A stretch of 45,048 nucleotides of DNA from an uncultured Lacinutrix sp. (GCA_937129145.1 CAKZMU010000027.1:1-45048), one strand, 5' to 3'; counted from the first letter of the stretch, positions 30,833-40,884 are shown. The notes: generated from the sequence alone by a model not told the origin. Translations and numbers: made by a program.

Positions 30833-31516
30833 ATGCCTGAAACAGTTTTACAATTAAAAGATGCGTCCATTTATCAAGGTGACAGTTTAGTACTCGCCGA
30901 TGTAAATTTTGAAATGAACAAAGGTGATTTTGTCTATTTAATTGGTAAAACAGGTACAGGTAAAAGTAGCTTTATGAAAACGCTTTATGGCGATTTAGAA
31001 CTTACTAAAGGTGAAGGTAACATCGTCGATTTTGATTTAGCAAAATTAAAAGAAGATGACATCCCGTTTTTACGAAGAAAATTAGGTGTGGTGTTTCAAG
31101 ACTTTAAATTACTAAATGATAGAACCGTTAATGCCAATTTAGAATTTGTACTAAAAGCTACTGGCTGGAAGGACAAAGAGGAGATTGCTACAAAAATTGA
31201 AGACGTATTAAACCGTGTTGGCATGAAAACCAAAGGGTTTAAATATCCTTATGAGTTATCTGGTGGTGAGCAACAACGTATTGCCATTGCAAGAGCCTTG
31301 TTAAACGACCCAGAACTAATTCTTGCCGATGAACCAACGGGAAATTTAGACCCTCAAACAAGTATTGAAGTCATGGAAGTGCTTCAAGAACTCAACAAAA
31401 AAGGACACACTATTTTAATGGCTACACACGATTATGCTTTGCTATTAAAATACCCAAGTAAAACCTTAAAATGCGACGACAATAAAGTGTTTGAAGTTGT
31501 GCAACGTAAAGGATAA
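30833..31516 (+). CDS. ftsE: FtsE-like cell-division ABC ATPase
   Basis: 227 residues, the typical FtsE size. Walker A is GKTGTGKSS (38-46), Q-loop VVFQD (86-90), ABC signature LSGGEQQR (142-149), Walker [13 protein letters not shown] (162-173), then MATHD with the H-switch histidine. FtsE-FtsX regulates periplasmic peptidoglycan hydrolases in septation. No ftsX lies beside it, so the membrane partner must be elsewhere; a LolD-type role is an alternative. It is divergent from the TPR scaffold and followed after 2 bases by a glycosyltransferase gene, so it heads a possible operon into the polysaccharide locus. Start is ATG at 30833. Confidence 0.88.
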   Translation: MPETVLQLKDASIYQGDSLVLADVNFEMNKGDFVYLIGKTGTGKSSFMKTLYGDLELTKGEGNIVDFDLAKLKEDDIPFLRRKLGVVFQDFKLLNDRTVNANLEFVLKATGWKDKEEIATKIEDVLNRVGMKTKGFKYPYELSGGEQQRIAIARALLNDPELILADEPTGNLDPQTSIEVMEVLQELNKKGHTILMATHDYALLLKYPSKTLKCDDNKVFEVVQRKG

Positions 31517-31518
31517 TT

Positions 31519-32412
31519 ATGCTCTCAGTTTTAATTCCTGTTTATAATTATAATATTACCGAGTTAGTTGGCAATATTCATAAACAGCTTATTGCTTCAG
31601 CTATAGATTTTGAGATTATTTGTTTGGACGATAAATCCAATCAAGACATTATCGATAATAACTTAGACATTGAAAAGTTATCTAGTACCACTTACAAACT
31701 TTCAGATAAAAATAATGGCATTGCAGTCAACAGACAGATTTTGGTTGATGCTGCTAAATACGACTGGATTATATTGATTGATGCTGATGTTGAATTGATA
31801 AATGACAATTATATCTCTAATTATTTACAGGCGATAGAAGAAGGCGGCAAAGTAATTTTTGGCGGCATTTCATATAAAAACACACAACCTGATACAAATA
31901 GTATTCTAAGATGGAAATATGGTAAAGAGTGTGAAGAACTTGATGCTGAAACACGTAATAAGCATCCATATAAGGTGACATCGGCTGCCAATTTATGTAT
32001 CAAGAAAGACGTTTATAAACAATTTGGTTTGGGAGCTATTGGAGACTCATATGGGATGGATATTTTTTTTGGACCGCAATTAAAGTTAAACCAAGTTCCT
32101 GTAATACATATTAATAATAGTGTTTATCATTTAGGGCTTGAAAGTAGTAGCAAGTATTTAGATAAAGTAAAGTTTGCGGTTATCACATTACTTGAACTTC
32201 ATTATGATGGTAAGATTAAAGAGCACGAAAATGATTTGCTTAAAACTTTTTTGTCGATGAAAAAAACGGGGCTTAACTATCTGTGTTCAAGATGCTATAA
32301 AGTTTTTAATTCGTTGATTAAAAAGCAATTACTATCCAAAAACCCAAAAATTAAATTGCTACAACTATACAAGATTTTATATATGTGCTATTACGATTTA
32401 AACAAAAGGTAA
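31519..32412 (+). CDS. Family 2 glycosyltransferase
   Basis: 297 residues. The GT-A fold is recognised by MLSVLIPVYNYNITELV at the N-terminus, ICLDDKSNQD near residue 34, and WIILIDADVELIND near residue 75 as the DxD-type metal-binding region. VIFGGISYKN and SAANLCIKKDVY follow. The last 70 residues form a helical tail, LYKILYMCYYDLN. It adds a sugar to a growing chain in the cytoplasm or at the inner membrane; donor and acceptor are unknown. The ATG is 2 bases after the ftsE-like stop. It ends 4 bases from the stop of the convergent GT4 gene and may belong to the polysaccharide locus. Confidence 0.85.
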   Translation: MLSVLIPVYNYNITELVGNIHKQLIASAIDFEIICLDDKSNQDIIDNNLDIEKLSSTTYKLSDKNNGIAVNRQILVDAAKYDWIILIDADVELINDNYISNYLQAIEEGGKVIFGGISYKNTQPDTNSILRWKYGKECEELDAETRNKHPYKVTSAANLCIKKDVYKQFGLGAIGDSYGMDIFFGPQLKLNQVPVIHINNSVYHLGLESSSKYLDKVKFAVITLLELHYDGKIKEHENDLLKTFLSMKKTGLNYLCSRCYKVFNSLIKKQLLSKNPKIKLLQLYKILYMCYYDLNKR

Positions 32413-32416
32413 ATAT

Positions 32417-33505
32417 CTAATGTAGTGATTGAAATAATTGATGCCATTGTTTCATTATAACATCTATATCAAACTTTTTCACACTCTTTTTAGCATTTTT
32501 GCCAAGTGTTTCCATTAATGCTTTATCACTTATTAGTTGTTTGATTTTGTTAGCATAAGCATCTATATCAAAGCTCTTAATTAAGTATCCATTAGTATCA
32601 TTATCAATTAACATTTTTGGACCTGAAGTACTATCAAATGTAATAGCTGGCAAACCATAAGCCATAGCCTCTATAATTACCAATCCGAATGCTTCAGACG
32701 AAGACGTATTTAAAAGTATTGACGCATTTGAATATTCTGTTGTGATGTTTTTTATAGGTGGATGAAGTTCTACTTGGTTGTCAATTTTAAGTGTTTTAAC
32801 CAAACGTTTGAGTGTGTTGTCTTTATCACTATCACCAAAAATTTTAAGTGTCCAATCAGGATAATCCATAATTACTTTTTGCCATATTTTTAGCAATACA
32901 TCAAACTGTTTTTCAACTGAATGCCTCCCTACAGCAAGAACTGTTTTATTATCAAAATTAGGCGCCTCTTGAGGTGGTTTAAACCAAATTGGATTATAAA
33001 TTAAATTAACATTATTGCCTTTCCAATCGTTTTTATCATCGTCGTTTGGAACAGCAAATACTTTATACTTATTTATACTTGTGTCAATTAAAAAATTGGA
33101 AGCTCTTTTCTTAAGAAATTCTACAAACGTTGTTGTTTTAATTTGCCTACTACCATGTCTTTCATAAACTAGTGATGCATTCGTTTTAACCAAAAAAGGG
33201 AGTAATGTGCCTTTAAAACCATTATCACAATTAATAACAATATCTGGTTTCACTTCGTTTACAATGTTTTGTAACATTTGTTTGTACTTTAACAAATGTT
33301 GAAATCCAAAATCTTTAATATCAATTTTATGAAACACTATAGCATCACTAAACTCATAAAAAAAAGTGTTGGATTTATTGTTGGTGGTTATTACATGAAT
33401 AGTATAACCATAGTTTTCAATTAAATAGTTGAGTTTAACCGAAAGCAATCTAGAAACGCCTCCAGAGCCTTGTAAATTTGTGGTTATATATAATAATTTT
33501 GGCAA
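32417..33505 (-). CDS. Family 4 glycosyltransferase
   Basis: 362 residues in the two-domain GT-B fold. The N-terminal domain opens MPKLLYITTNLQGSGGVSRLLS, the acceptor glycine loop. The C-terminal domain has FDNKTVLAVGRHSVEKQFDVLL (GRxxxxKG-like), LKIFGDSDKD and SSSEAFGLVIIEAMAYGLPAI, the E-x7-E motif for the nucleotide-sugar. It is a retaining enzyme that extends lipid-linked glycans in the cytoplasm. The start is TTG at 33505, 4 bases after the stop of the other GT4 gene, with no ATG in range. The pair probably act in sequence on the same repeat unit. Confidence 0.9.
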   Translation of the reverse strand: MPKLLYITTNLQGSGGVSRLLSVKLNYLIENYGYTIHVITTNNKSNTFFYEFSDAIVFHKIDIKDFGFQHLLKYKQMLQNIVNEVKPDIVINCDNGFKGTLLPFLVKTNASLVYERHGSRQIKTTTFVEFLKKRASNFLIDTSINKYKVFAVPNDDDKNDWKGNNVNLIYNPIWFKPPQEAPNFDNKTVLAVGRHSVEKQFDVLLKIWQKVIMDYPDWTLKIFGDSDKDNTLKRLVKTLKIDNQVELHPPIKNITTEYSNASILLNTSSSEAFGLVIIEAMAYGLPAITFDSTSGPKMLIDNDTNGYLIKSFDIDAYANKIKQLISDKALMETLGKNAKKSVKKFDIDVIMKQWHQLFQSLH

Positions 33506-33509
33506 CTAG

Positions 33510-34601
33510 TTAATTTTTATAATCTATTAAATCCAACCAATGTTTTCCAATAGTTTCCAGTGAAAACTTCTGTGCTGTTTTAAAAGCATTTGCTTTGCAT
33601 GTTTTATATAATTCAGTATCAAGCATCATGGTATTTATTCCTTGGGTTAATGCTTCAATATTTTGATGTTCTATTAAAAGTCCGTTTTCACCATGAGTTA
33701 TCACTTCTTCAGGACCTGTTGGGCAATTAAATGATACAACTGGAGTGCCACATGCCAATGCTTCCAGTAACACCATTGGCAAGCCTTCTAATTCGCTTGA
33801 TAACACAAAAAACTTAGCACGTTTAATATACTTAAAAGGATTGCTTTTAAAACCCGAGAAATGCACTAAATGTTCAACTTTAAAGGCCTTTGCGACAGAT
33901 ATTAATTGCTCTTGTAATTGTCCTTCACCTAAAATAACCAAAGCCATATTTTGCTCTGGTAATTTAGATTTTGCATAGGCTTCAATTAATTTATCAAATT
34001 GCTTTACGTTGGTATCGTATTGCCCAACTGCAATGATATACTCAAAATTCAATTCTATAGTAGCATCGCTCTTACTAACAATGTCTTCTATATTAATTGA
34101 ATTATAAATTGTAGTGACATTTTTTAAACCATGTTTGTCTTCAATTATTTGTTGCATCGATTTGGTAATAGCTACATTTTTAAATACATTTCCATACATT
34201 ATTCTAGTTAATGTCGAAAAATTTGGCATATAACTATCAATTTTTGAACTATGGACAGTAAATATTGTTTTGGTATTATAAACAAATTTAGAAATCAAGA
34301 ACTCTTGAATTGGTTTAATTCTGAATCTAAAGTCAATAATAAAATCAAAATCGTGCTTATTTAAATACTTTTTTATGGCAATTAATCTTTTAATCTTATT
34401 GAAAACACCATTTTGTTTGTTCTTAAGTTTTCCAAGATTGAAAACCTTTCCTGAATGAGGGTATTTAACATCATCAAGCACAATTATGTTATGGACTTCA
34501 ATACCATTATCGTGAAAATAATTGGATAAGTTTGCCATTACTCGCTCAGCTCCTCCTCTATTTAATCGATACCCTACTAAAGCAATTTTTGGTTGACTCA
34601 T
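33510..34601 (-). CDS. Family 4 glycosyltransferase
   Basis: 363 residues from ATG 34601; a TTG 12 bases upstream is not needed. MSQPKIALVGYRLNRGGAERVMANLS gives the GT4 acceptor loop GGAERV. The donor domain carries IAVGQYDTNVKQFDKLIEAYAK, LVILGEGQLQEQL and SSELEGLPMVLLEALACGTPVVSF, the usual E-x7-E region. It is predicted to act in the cytoplasm on lipid-linked saccharide. A TATTTTTG box (34629-34622, minus) lies about 20 bases upstream and could start this operon, although no TTG at the correct distance was found. It is divergent from the GT2 at 34694. Confidence 0.9.
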   Translation of the reverse strand: MSQPKIALVGYRLNRGGAERVMANLSNYFHDNGIEVHNIIVLDDVKYPHSGKVFNLGKLKNKQNGVFNKIKRLIAIKKYLNKHDFDFIIDFRFRIKPIQEFLISKFVYNTKTIFTVHSSKIDSYMPNFSTLTRIMYGNVFKNVAITKSMQQIIEDKHGLKNVTTIYNSINIEDIVSKSDATIELNFEYIIAVGQYDTNVKQFDKLIEAYAKSKLPEQNMALVILGEGQLQEQLISVAKAFKVEHLVHFSGFKSNPFKYIKRAKFFVLSSELEGLPMVLLEALACGTPVVSFNCPTGPEEVITHGENGLLIEHQNIEALTQGINTMMLDTELYKTCKANAFKTAQKFSLETIGKHWLDLIDYKN

Positions 34602-34693
34602 TATTAAAAACAACGTTTCTTCAAAAATAAATGATTAATTCATTTATTCTATTTTTCTTTATTCTAAATTTATGCAATAAATAGTTTTATTGA

Positions 34694-35641
34694 ATGATTT
34701 TGCTATCGGTACATCTAATAACTTACAATAACGAGCTTTATATTGAAGATACGCTTCAATCTATTTTAAAGCAAAATGTTGATTTTGACTATGATATTGT
34801 TGTTGGTGACGACTGCTCTACTGATGGAACTCTCGATATTATAAATAAATATGCCAAAAAACATCCACAACTTTTTAAGGTACAAAAGAATAACAAACAA
34901 CTAGGCATCCTTAAAAACTTTATAGCGACTTTAGATAGATGTAATGGCACATATGTGTTTGACATTGCTGGCGACGATATGTTAAAAACCAATGATGCCT
35001 TACAAAAAATGGTTGATACTCTAGAAAACAACATCAAATTAGGATTTGTAGCTTCTGGGTTTGATAGTTATTATGAAGAACATAACACCACAGTTAATTT
35101 TAAAAATAAAGCACTTTTAAATAGCTCGAAAGAACAGTATACAGAAGCTGTTTTACTAGGGAAAGTTGCGCCAATTGGTCAATGCTATAGGAAAGAATTT
35201 TTGGATGAGTATGTAGATTTTGATACTTACATAAACATGAACATCTCCATTGAAGATTATCCTATTTTAGTAAATATGGTCATGAATATCGATTTTGAGA
35301 GAATTAATGAATCACTTCATATTTATAGAGTTCACGATGCATCCTTTTCGCATCAAAAGAACCTCGATGAGCTAGTTTTTCAAAAGCAAGAAATGAAAAC
35401 CTTGTTTGAATATTTTTCTAAAAAATATGCCTTTTCCTCAGAAATTAAAAAAGAGTATTTACACAATCACCATAAAATCCTTTTATTTTATGCAGGCTAT
35501 TTTAGTAATAAAAAACTTGGTAAAGATGCTTATAATAACATTGAATCTAAATCTATAAAAGATAGAATTCATTATTTGGCAAGCCAATATCTAACAATTA
35601 GAAAGTTGGTTTCCTTAAGAAAAAAAATTAAGAGTCGCTAG
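34694..35641 (+). CDS. Family 2 glycosyltransferase
   Basis: 315 residues. MILLSVHLITYNNELYIEDTLQSIL is the GT2 opening, with IVVGDDCSTDGTLDII near residue 36 binding the nucleotide and FDIAGDDML near residue 93 as the DxD equivalent. The middle CYRKEFLDEYVDFDTYINMNISIEDYPI and C-terminal helices fit WbbL- or rhamnosyl-type enzymes of this family, which is as far as the reading goes. Start is ATG at 34694. Its last 14 bases overlap the end of the convergent FdtA gene, so the two transcripts would be antisense there. It is the only plus-strand gene inside the minus-strand polysaccharide block. Confidence 0.88.
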   Translation: MILLSVHLITYNNELYIEDTLQSILKQNVDFDYDIVVGDDCSTDGTLDIINKYAKKHPQLFKVQKNNKQLGILKNFIATLDRCNGTYVFDIAGDDMLKTNDALQKMVDTLENNIKLGFVASGFDSYYEEHNTTVNFKNKALLNSSKEQYTEAVLLGKVAPIGQCYRKEFLDEYVDFDTYINMNISIEDYPILVNMVMNIDFERINESLHIYRVHDASFSHQKNLDELVFQKQEMKTLFEYFSKKYAFSSEIKKEYLHNHHKILLFYAGYFSNKKLGKDAYNNIESKSIKDRIHYLASQYLTIRKLVSLRKKIKSR

Positions 35642-36032
35642 ATAGAAACTTGTCAAAATCCCTGATGTAATCATCTTTATCATAGGTTTCGGAAGCGACA
35701 ACCAAACAGATTGCTCCAGACGAAAATTCTTCAATTTCTCTCCAAACCATATTAGGTATCAAGAGTCCTTTATTAGGTTTATTTAAAGTGATGGTTTGTT
35801 TGTTTCCGCTTTTATCTTTTAAAACCACATCAAAACTTCCGCTAATGGCGATTAACAATTGCTGTAAGTTTTTATGTGCATGACCACCTCTGTATGAACC
35901 ACTTGGCACATCATACAAATAATAAACACGTTTAATATCAAATGGTACAACATCTTTCTCAATAACTGAAAGATTTCCTCTAACATCGGTTATTTTTGGT
36001 ATGTCAATTATTTTAATATTGCTTAAACTCAA
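35628..36032 (-). CDS. fdtA: FdtA/QdtA-type sugar 3,4-ketoisomerase (WxcM-like cupin)
   Basis: 134 residues. The cupin core is TDVRGNLSVIEKD, RVYYLYDVPSGSYRGGHAHKNLQQLL (His51 and His53 near the active site), SFDVVLKD, and GLLIPNMVWREIEEFSSGAICLVVAS. By family it isomerises dTDP-4-keto-6-deoxyglucose to the 3-keto sugar, the substrate of a DegT-type aminotransferase; such an enzyme is encoded three genes upstream in the same operon. The choice between FdtA (galacto) and QdtA (gluco) product cannot be made by reading. The start is TTG at 36032, 1 base after the flippase stop; no ATG is available. It overlaps the convergent GT2 gene by 14 bases. Confidence 0.88.
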   Translation of the reverse strand: MSLSNIKIIDIPKITDVRGNLSVIEKDVVPFDIKRVYYLYDVPSGSYRGGHAHKNLQQLLIAISGSFDVVLKDKSGNKQTITLNKPNKGLLIPNMVWREIEEFSSGAICLVVASETYDKDDYIRDFDKFLSSDS

Positions 36033-36033
36033 A

Positions 36034-37509
36034 TTATTTGCGTTTTATGCGTTGTTTTATTTCTTTAATTAAATCGGTTTTTTTGTCCAATCTATTAATG
36101 CTAAAAATACTTGATGCTATTATAAAAACAAATAATATTCCGTATTTTAAATATAAATCATCTAAGTAGGTTGTTAAATAGGCACCAAAACACAATACTA
36201 AACATACAAGTAAGGCTTTGTAAAATTCGCTTTCAAATTTGAATTTGTATTTGCTATTTGTAATAGCTTTTATTCCTAGTAAATAAATTACATAATATAC
36301 CAAATAACCAATACCAACGCCTGTTAACCCTCCATAAATATATCCAAAAACACACATTAAAACCAACAACGCATTAAATGCTACTTCGGTTTTTATATAT
36401 AATTTTGAGTCTCCTTTAGCAACAAGAATATAACCCATAGACCATGACACCGCTTTAAATAAAGTGGCTAAAATTCCGAAAGTAAGAATGCCTACAATTG
36501 GCATAAATTCTTTAGTAAATAGAATACTAATAATGGTAGGAATAAAAGTGAGAAATACCACAATTATTGGCGTTATCAACAAAATAGCCACATACGCTTG
36601 TTGATTAACTACTTTAAGCATTGTTACTTTCTCATTAACAATAGAAGAAAGCCTCGGAAAATAATCTTTGCTCATGGCAATAAAAACAACACCTACGTAT
36701 GCATTAATGATAATAAAAGCTGCATTGTAAAAACCAACTTCATCAAGACCTCCTTTATTGGTAATAAAAATTTGAATGGCATAAATTGCCAATATCGAGG
36801 CAAGATTCCCCAAACTTAAAACAAAACCTAGTTTTACCATGGATTTTCCTTCAGTAAGGGTTTCCTTAAACGTCAGTTTAGGCTGCTTAACATATTCTTT
36901 CCTAGAATATAACCAAGAAAATATATACGTGAAAAAAGATATTAAAATAATGACAGGCACAATTCCGCTAATGCCATAATAGTAATACAACGGAACAATC
37001 ACAATTAAACCAAAAATGCTTCCCCATAATGATGCTTTGGCTAGTTTTTTCAGTTTCCGTAAACCTTGTAAAACTGCTAAGTTCCCAATGGCTAACTGAT
37101 TGAGCAATACAGCCAAAGACAATACCATGAAAGAGGTAGTGTGAGTTGCGTTTCCAAAAACTAACTGACTCAACCATGGTGATAAGGCAAATGTGATAAC
37201 AGCTCCCAATAAACCCGTTATCCAACACAAGCGTTTTAAAACAGTAATTGTTCGTGTGGTTTTTTGGGCATCTTTTTCTTTGTAAGCTGAAATTTCTTTT
37301 ACTGCACTTACATCAAGACCTAATTTTGAAAACCCTATAATAACATTTAAGGTAGAAGTTAACACACCTACAATACCAACTCCTGTTGGACCAATGAGTA
37401 TTGCTGCTAATTTTGATTTAGCTATGGAAATTAAAACACCAAAAACCTGAACACCTCCAAATAACGACGTGGTTTTTAAAATATCGCGATATGGATTTTT
37501 ATTCGTCAT
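36034..37509 (-). CDS. Polysaccharide flippase (Wzx/O-antigen translocase family)
   Basis: 491 residues with about 12-14 transmembrane helices. The start (KTTSLFGGVQVFGVLISIAKSKLAAILIGPTGVGIVGVLTS) is the pattern of WzxE-type O-antigen translocases. It probably flips an undecaprenyl-linked oligosaccharide repeat across the inner membrane. ATG at 37509 overlaps the upstream flippase gene by 11 bases, and its stop lies one base before the fdtA start, so the three genes are tightly coupled. Having two neighbouring flippases is unusual for one pathway. Confidence 0.88.
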   Translation of the reverse strand: MTNKNPYRDILKTTSLFGGVQVFGVLISIAKSKLAAILIGPTGVGIVGVLTSTLNVIIGFSKLGLDVSAVKEISAYKEKDAQKTTRTITVLKRLCWITGLLGAVITFALSPWLSQLVFGNATHTTSFMVLSLAVLLNQLAIGNLAVLQGLRKLKKLAKASLWGSIFGLIVIVPLYYYYGISGIVPVIILISFFTYIFSWLYSRKEYVKQPKLTFKETLTEGKSMVKLGFVLSLGNLASILAIYAIQIFITNKGGLDEVGFYNAAFIIINAYVGVVFIAMSKDYFPRLSSIVNEKVTMLKVVNQQAYVAILLITPIIVVFLTFIPTIISILFTKEFMPIVGILTFGILATLFKAVSWSMGYILVAKGDSKLYIKTEVAFNALLVLMCVFGYIYGGLTGVGIGYLVYYVIYLLGIKAITNSKYKFKFESEFYKALLVCLVLCFGAYLTTYLDDLYLKYGILFVFIIASSIFSINRLDKKTDLIKEIKQRIKRK

Positions 37510-38800
37510 GCTCAGGAATTATTCCGAAAAGAGAACTACTAAAAATTATTAATATAATTATAAAATACATCACGTAACTAACAAAATGTGCCATGTTTGC
37601 ACCAACAACACCGTACATGTCTACAAAAAACAAACTGGTGAAGTAAGTCATGAAAACTAAAAACAACTCGGTAATAATAAAGTGCCAAAACATCTTTTTG
37701 GCAATAAAATTATAGGCTATTAAAACCGATAGAATTTTTACAAAATCGCCCAATAATTGCCATCCAAATAATGCTTCTACTGGTGTGAAATCATCTGTTA
37801 AAAATAAGGCAATAATAAATGGTTTAAGTAAATAGATTACCAAAAGCCCTAGCCCAAATACAGGAGCTATGTGTTTGTAAAAACTAAATATTTCGGCTCT
37901 AAACTCTTTTTTATCGGTAATTTCGGTAAATCTTGGCAAAAAGTAAAGCATCATTATTGAGTTTACAAACATTAAATAATAGGTAGAAATTCTATTCATT
38001 GCTTCCCAATAACCAGCGCTATTCATACCTTCGGCAGTAATTATATAATTTCTAATAGCTATAGTCACCAAAGGCAATGCGATACCAGAAACCACAGCCA
38101 TTAATGTAAAGGGTCCAAATTTCTTTATCCATTGAAAATCTATATTCTCAACCCTAATTTGGCTTACCAAACTTCGCCTATTTAAAATACCAACTAGCGT
38201 AATTAAAAAGATAAGTGATGGCGAAATAACTACCGAAATAAGCGCACCATCTATATTGTTTTTCCATATTAACAGTAAGGTTACTCCCAATCCCATTAGT
38301 TGCCCAATAATATTTATAACTAAGAGGATTTTATATTTTGAAAACCCATTCATGATTGAAAAACAAAACATATTCAATGCGTAAAATGGAACAGCCAATG
38401 CCATTATTTTTATGATATAGGCAAAATCGTAATTATTGGAAAACAAAAACAAATTGACACTTTCAGCATTATAATAACACATTAAACTGACTAAAATAGT
38501 AGCAAAAAACCCTAAATAATACGCCGTAGAAATAGTCTTGCTCAATTTAAGAGCGTCTTCTTTAAACTCGCCAATAAATTTCACCACACCATTGTACAGT
38601 CCAATGGTTGCAAAGGTTTGAATAGATGTAAAAAAGCTTCTTAAATTTCCAATTAGCGCCATTCCCTCAGCGCCAATAAAAATGGCAATGAATTTAGTGG
38701 TTAAAAACCCGGAAATAATTTTAGTTAACACCGTTGCAGAATGCAACCAAGCAACTTTCACTAAGACTTTGCTGTTAATATATTTAATTAACTTTTTCAA
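37499..38800 (-). CDS. Polysaccharide flippase (Wzx family), second copy
   Basis: 433 residues, again with about 12 helices, beginning with a basic segment and VAWLHSATVLTKIISGFLTTKFIAIFIGAEGMALIGNLRS, an equivalent of the first helix pair in the neighbouring flippase. It shares the same order of helices but little direct identity by eye, so it is probably a paralogue rather than a recent duplication. The start is TTG at 38800, directly after the TAA of the aminotransferase gene with no spacer. It may transport a different lipid-linked unit or form a heterodimer; neither is established. Confidence 0.85.
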   Translation of the reverse strand: MKKLIKYINSKVLVKVAWLHSATVLTKIISGFLTTKFIAIFIGAEGMALIGNLRSFFTSIQTFATIGLYNGVVKFIGEFKEDALKLSKTISTAYYLGFFATILVSLMCYYNAESVNLFLFSNNYDFAYIIKIMALAVPFYALNMFCFSIMNGFSKYKILLVINIIGQLMGLGVTLLLIWKNNIDGALISVVISPSLIFLITLVGILNRRSLVSQIRVENIDFQWIKKFGPFTLMAVVSGIALPLVTIAIRNYIITAEGMNSAGYWEAMNRISTYYLMFVNSIMMLYFLPRFTEITDKKEFRAEIFSFYKHIAPVFGLGLLVIYLLKPFIIALFLTDDFTPVEALFGWQLLGDFVKILSVLIAYNFIAKKMFWHFIITELFLVFMTYFTSLFFVDMYGVVGANMAHFVSYVMYFIIILIIFSSSLFGIIPEHDE

Positions 38801-39901
38801 TTAGTAGGCGTTTAAAAGTTGAATTACTGTTTGTATATCTTGATTTGTCATTGTTGGGTACAATGGCAAACTTACAACTGTTTTATGGATTCTTTCGGTT
38901 ATTGGGAGCTTTAAATAAGAGAATTCTTCCAAAGCATTTTGTTTATGAGGCGGAATTGGATAATGGATTATAGTTTCTACATCATTTTTATTTAAATAAT
39001 CTACAAAATCGTCTCTATTCTCAACCCTTACCACAAATTGATGAAATACGTGATTTCCTTTTTCAGAAAATTTTGGTAATTGTATCTTATTGGATGCAAT
39101 TCCTGAAACGTATTGTTTGGCAATCTCTAATCTTCTATTATTATCTGAATCGAGGAAAGGTAATTTAATATTCAAGAACATAGCTTGAATTTCATCCAAT
39201 CTAGAATTATAACCCTTAACCTCATTTACATACTTTGAAACTGTGCCATAATTACCCAACTTACGAACCATGTTAGCCAATTCTTGGTTGTTTGTAGTCA
39301 CACAACCACCATCACCTAAGGCTCCTAAGTTTTTACTCGGATAAAAACTAAATCCAGCTGCATCACCAAAATTTCCCGCCTTTATTCCTTCGCTATCAAT
39401 AGCGCCGTGAGCTTGTGCAGCATCTTCTATTAATAACAAATTATGTGTATTGGCTATTTTTTTAATTGCCTGCATATTTGCAAGCTGTCCATATAAATGT
39501 ACAGCCAAAACTGCTCTTGTTTTCCAGGTAGTGGCATCTTCAATTTTAGTTGGGTTTAAGTTGAAACTATCCTCGTTGGGTTCAACTAATACAGGGTTTA
39601 ATCCTGCATGGACAATAGCCAATATAGACGCAATGTATGTGTTTGCTGGCACGATAACCTCATCGCCTTTTTTTAATGCTCCCAACTCAATGTAGGCTTT
39701 AAAAATTAAAGTCAAGGCGTCTAATCCATTAGCTGTGCCAATACAATATTTTGTGTCACAATAATTTGCAAAATTAGACTCAAAAGTTGTTACTTCTTCA
39801 CCTAAAATATAGCTTCCTGAAGCCAAAAAATTGGCATACGCTTCACTAAATTCTTTATCAAAACGCACATTCACACTATGCAAATCCGTAAATCGTATCA
39901 T
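38801..39901 (-). CDS. DegT/DnrJ/EryC1/StrS sugar aminotransferase (FdtB-like)
   Basis: 366 residues. PLP-site motifs are in place: [11 protein letters not shown] near residue 55, EDAAQAHGA (159-167) with Asp contacting the pyridine nitrogen, and [16 protein letters not shown] with the Schiff-base Lys190. The length fits the family. In combination with FdtA in the same operon it should aminate C3 of the 3-keto-6-deoxyhexose to give dTDP-3-amino-3,6-dideoxyhexose. Its ATG overlaps the stop of the FemAB-like gene in an ATGA arrangement, and its TAA abuts the TTG of the flippase gene. Confidence 0.9.
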   Translation of the reverse strand: MIRFTDLHSVNVRFDKEFSEAYANFLASGSYILGEEVTTFESNFANYCDTKYCIGTANGLDALTLIFKAYIELGALKKGDEVIVPANTYIASILAIVHAGLNPVLVEPNEDSFNLNPTKIEDATTWKTRAVLAVHLYGQLANMQAIKKIANTHNLLLIEDAAQAHGAIDSEGIKAGNFGDAAGFSFYPSKNLGALGDGGCVTTNNQELANMVRKLGNYGTVSKYVNEVKGYNSRLDEIQAMFLNIKLPFLDSDNNRRLEIAKQYVSGIASNKIQLPKFSEKGNHVFHQFVVRVENRDDFVDYLNKNDVETIIHYPIPPHKQNALEEFSYLKLPITERIHKTVVSLPLYPTMTNQDIQTVIQLLNAY

Positions 39902-40884
39902 ATAAAAACAGAATTTAGTTCTACATGGTTTTTTGTATCGACTTGATAAAATTCATGCACAATGGTTCTTGCACCAAACGATTCTTTCCAAGACAGTAAT
40001 CCTTCATTTATTTGTTTGCCTTGATGAACGTTTGAAATTCCAAAATCAAAATATTTTTTGGTTTTAAACACAGAGTTTATGAGGTGGTTAAATAAAAAAT
40101 CCAAACTTCCTAAGGATTGCTTATTTGCATCAGCCGAAATGTATTGTACGTGAGCGACATGTTTGGTGTCAAAAATGGTAACTCCTGCGACTAACTTTTC
40201 TTCATGATACACATTAAATTGTCTTATGTTATTAGGAAAACTCTTTTTTAATTTAGTGATTTCAGCAACTGAATGCACTGGATTGGTTTGATGCTTTGCT
40301 TGTAAGTTTGGAATTAAAATAGTGTTCCAAAACTCATCAAAATCATCGACTTCTTTTACAACCAAACCATGAGAAATTGCTTTTTTTAAACCTCGCTTTC
40401 TGTTTGAAGACTGCAAAGGCAATTTATATTTTGCATCAATAACTGATGTGATATCTCTTCTAGTTAATTCGGCGTTAGTTTTAAAAAGTAAATAATTTAT
40501 TTCATCACTTGGTAAAGTATGATAGATTTTAGGAAGTAATTTTATATGTAATTGATTAATAGAGTTCTCATAAAGGAATTTCAACAGCTCTTTGTAAGCA
40601 AACACAACATCATTAAAAGCAACATCATCCTGAAGCATCAAACCTCCATAGGTTAATCCTTGGTGTGAAAGTACAGCATTTTCATTTTGATTTGCTGGAA
40701 AAATAGCGATAAGAGAGTCGTCTTTAAAAACCAATAATGAGAAGTCGTGAAATCTATCTTGATGGTATTCCATAAAATCACGGTAAAATAAAAATGTAGC
40801 GTTCTTGGATGCTGCTACAAAGTCATTCCAGATATTAAAATATTTTGGCGTGTATTTTACACAAGTATAAACCGTATTACCCAT
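39898..40884 (-). CDS. FemAB/GNAT-type acyltransferase, likely sugar N-acylation
   Basis: 328 residues with the double-GNAT layout of FemAB-like proteins: [35 protein letters not shown] in the first half, [25 protein letters not shown] in the middle, and [23 protein letters not shown] followed by [12 protein letters not shown] and FDFGISN in the second half. It is probably an N-acyl transfer enzyme. Its fused position upstream of the FdtB-like gene suggests it acylates the 3-amino sugar, filling the slot that the hexapeptide-repeat FdtC takes in the Aneurinibacillus pathway. Start is ATG at 40884. An aminoacyl donor is also possible, as for Fem proteins. Confidence 0.75.
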   Translation of the reverse strand: MGNTVYTCVKYTPKYFNIWNDFVAASKNATFLFYRDFMEYHQDRFHDFSLLVFKDDSLIAIFPANQNENAVLSHQGLTYGGLMLQDDVAFNDVVFAYKELLKFLYENSINQLHIKLLPKIYHTLPSDEINYLLFKTNAELTRRDITSVIDAKYKLPLQSSNRKRGLKKAISHGLVVKEVDDFDEFWNTILIPNLQAKHQTNPVHSVAEITKLKKSFPNNIRQFNVYHEEKLVAGVTIFDTKHVAHVQYISADANKQSLGSLDFLFNHLINSVFKTKKYFDFGISNVHQGKQINEGLLSWKESFGARTIVHEFYQVDTKNHVELNSVFI

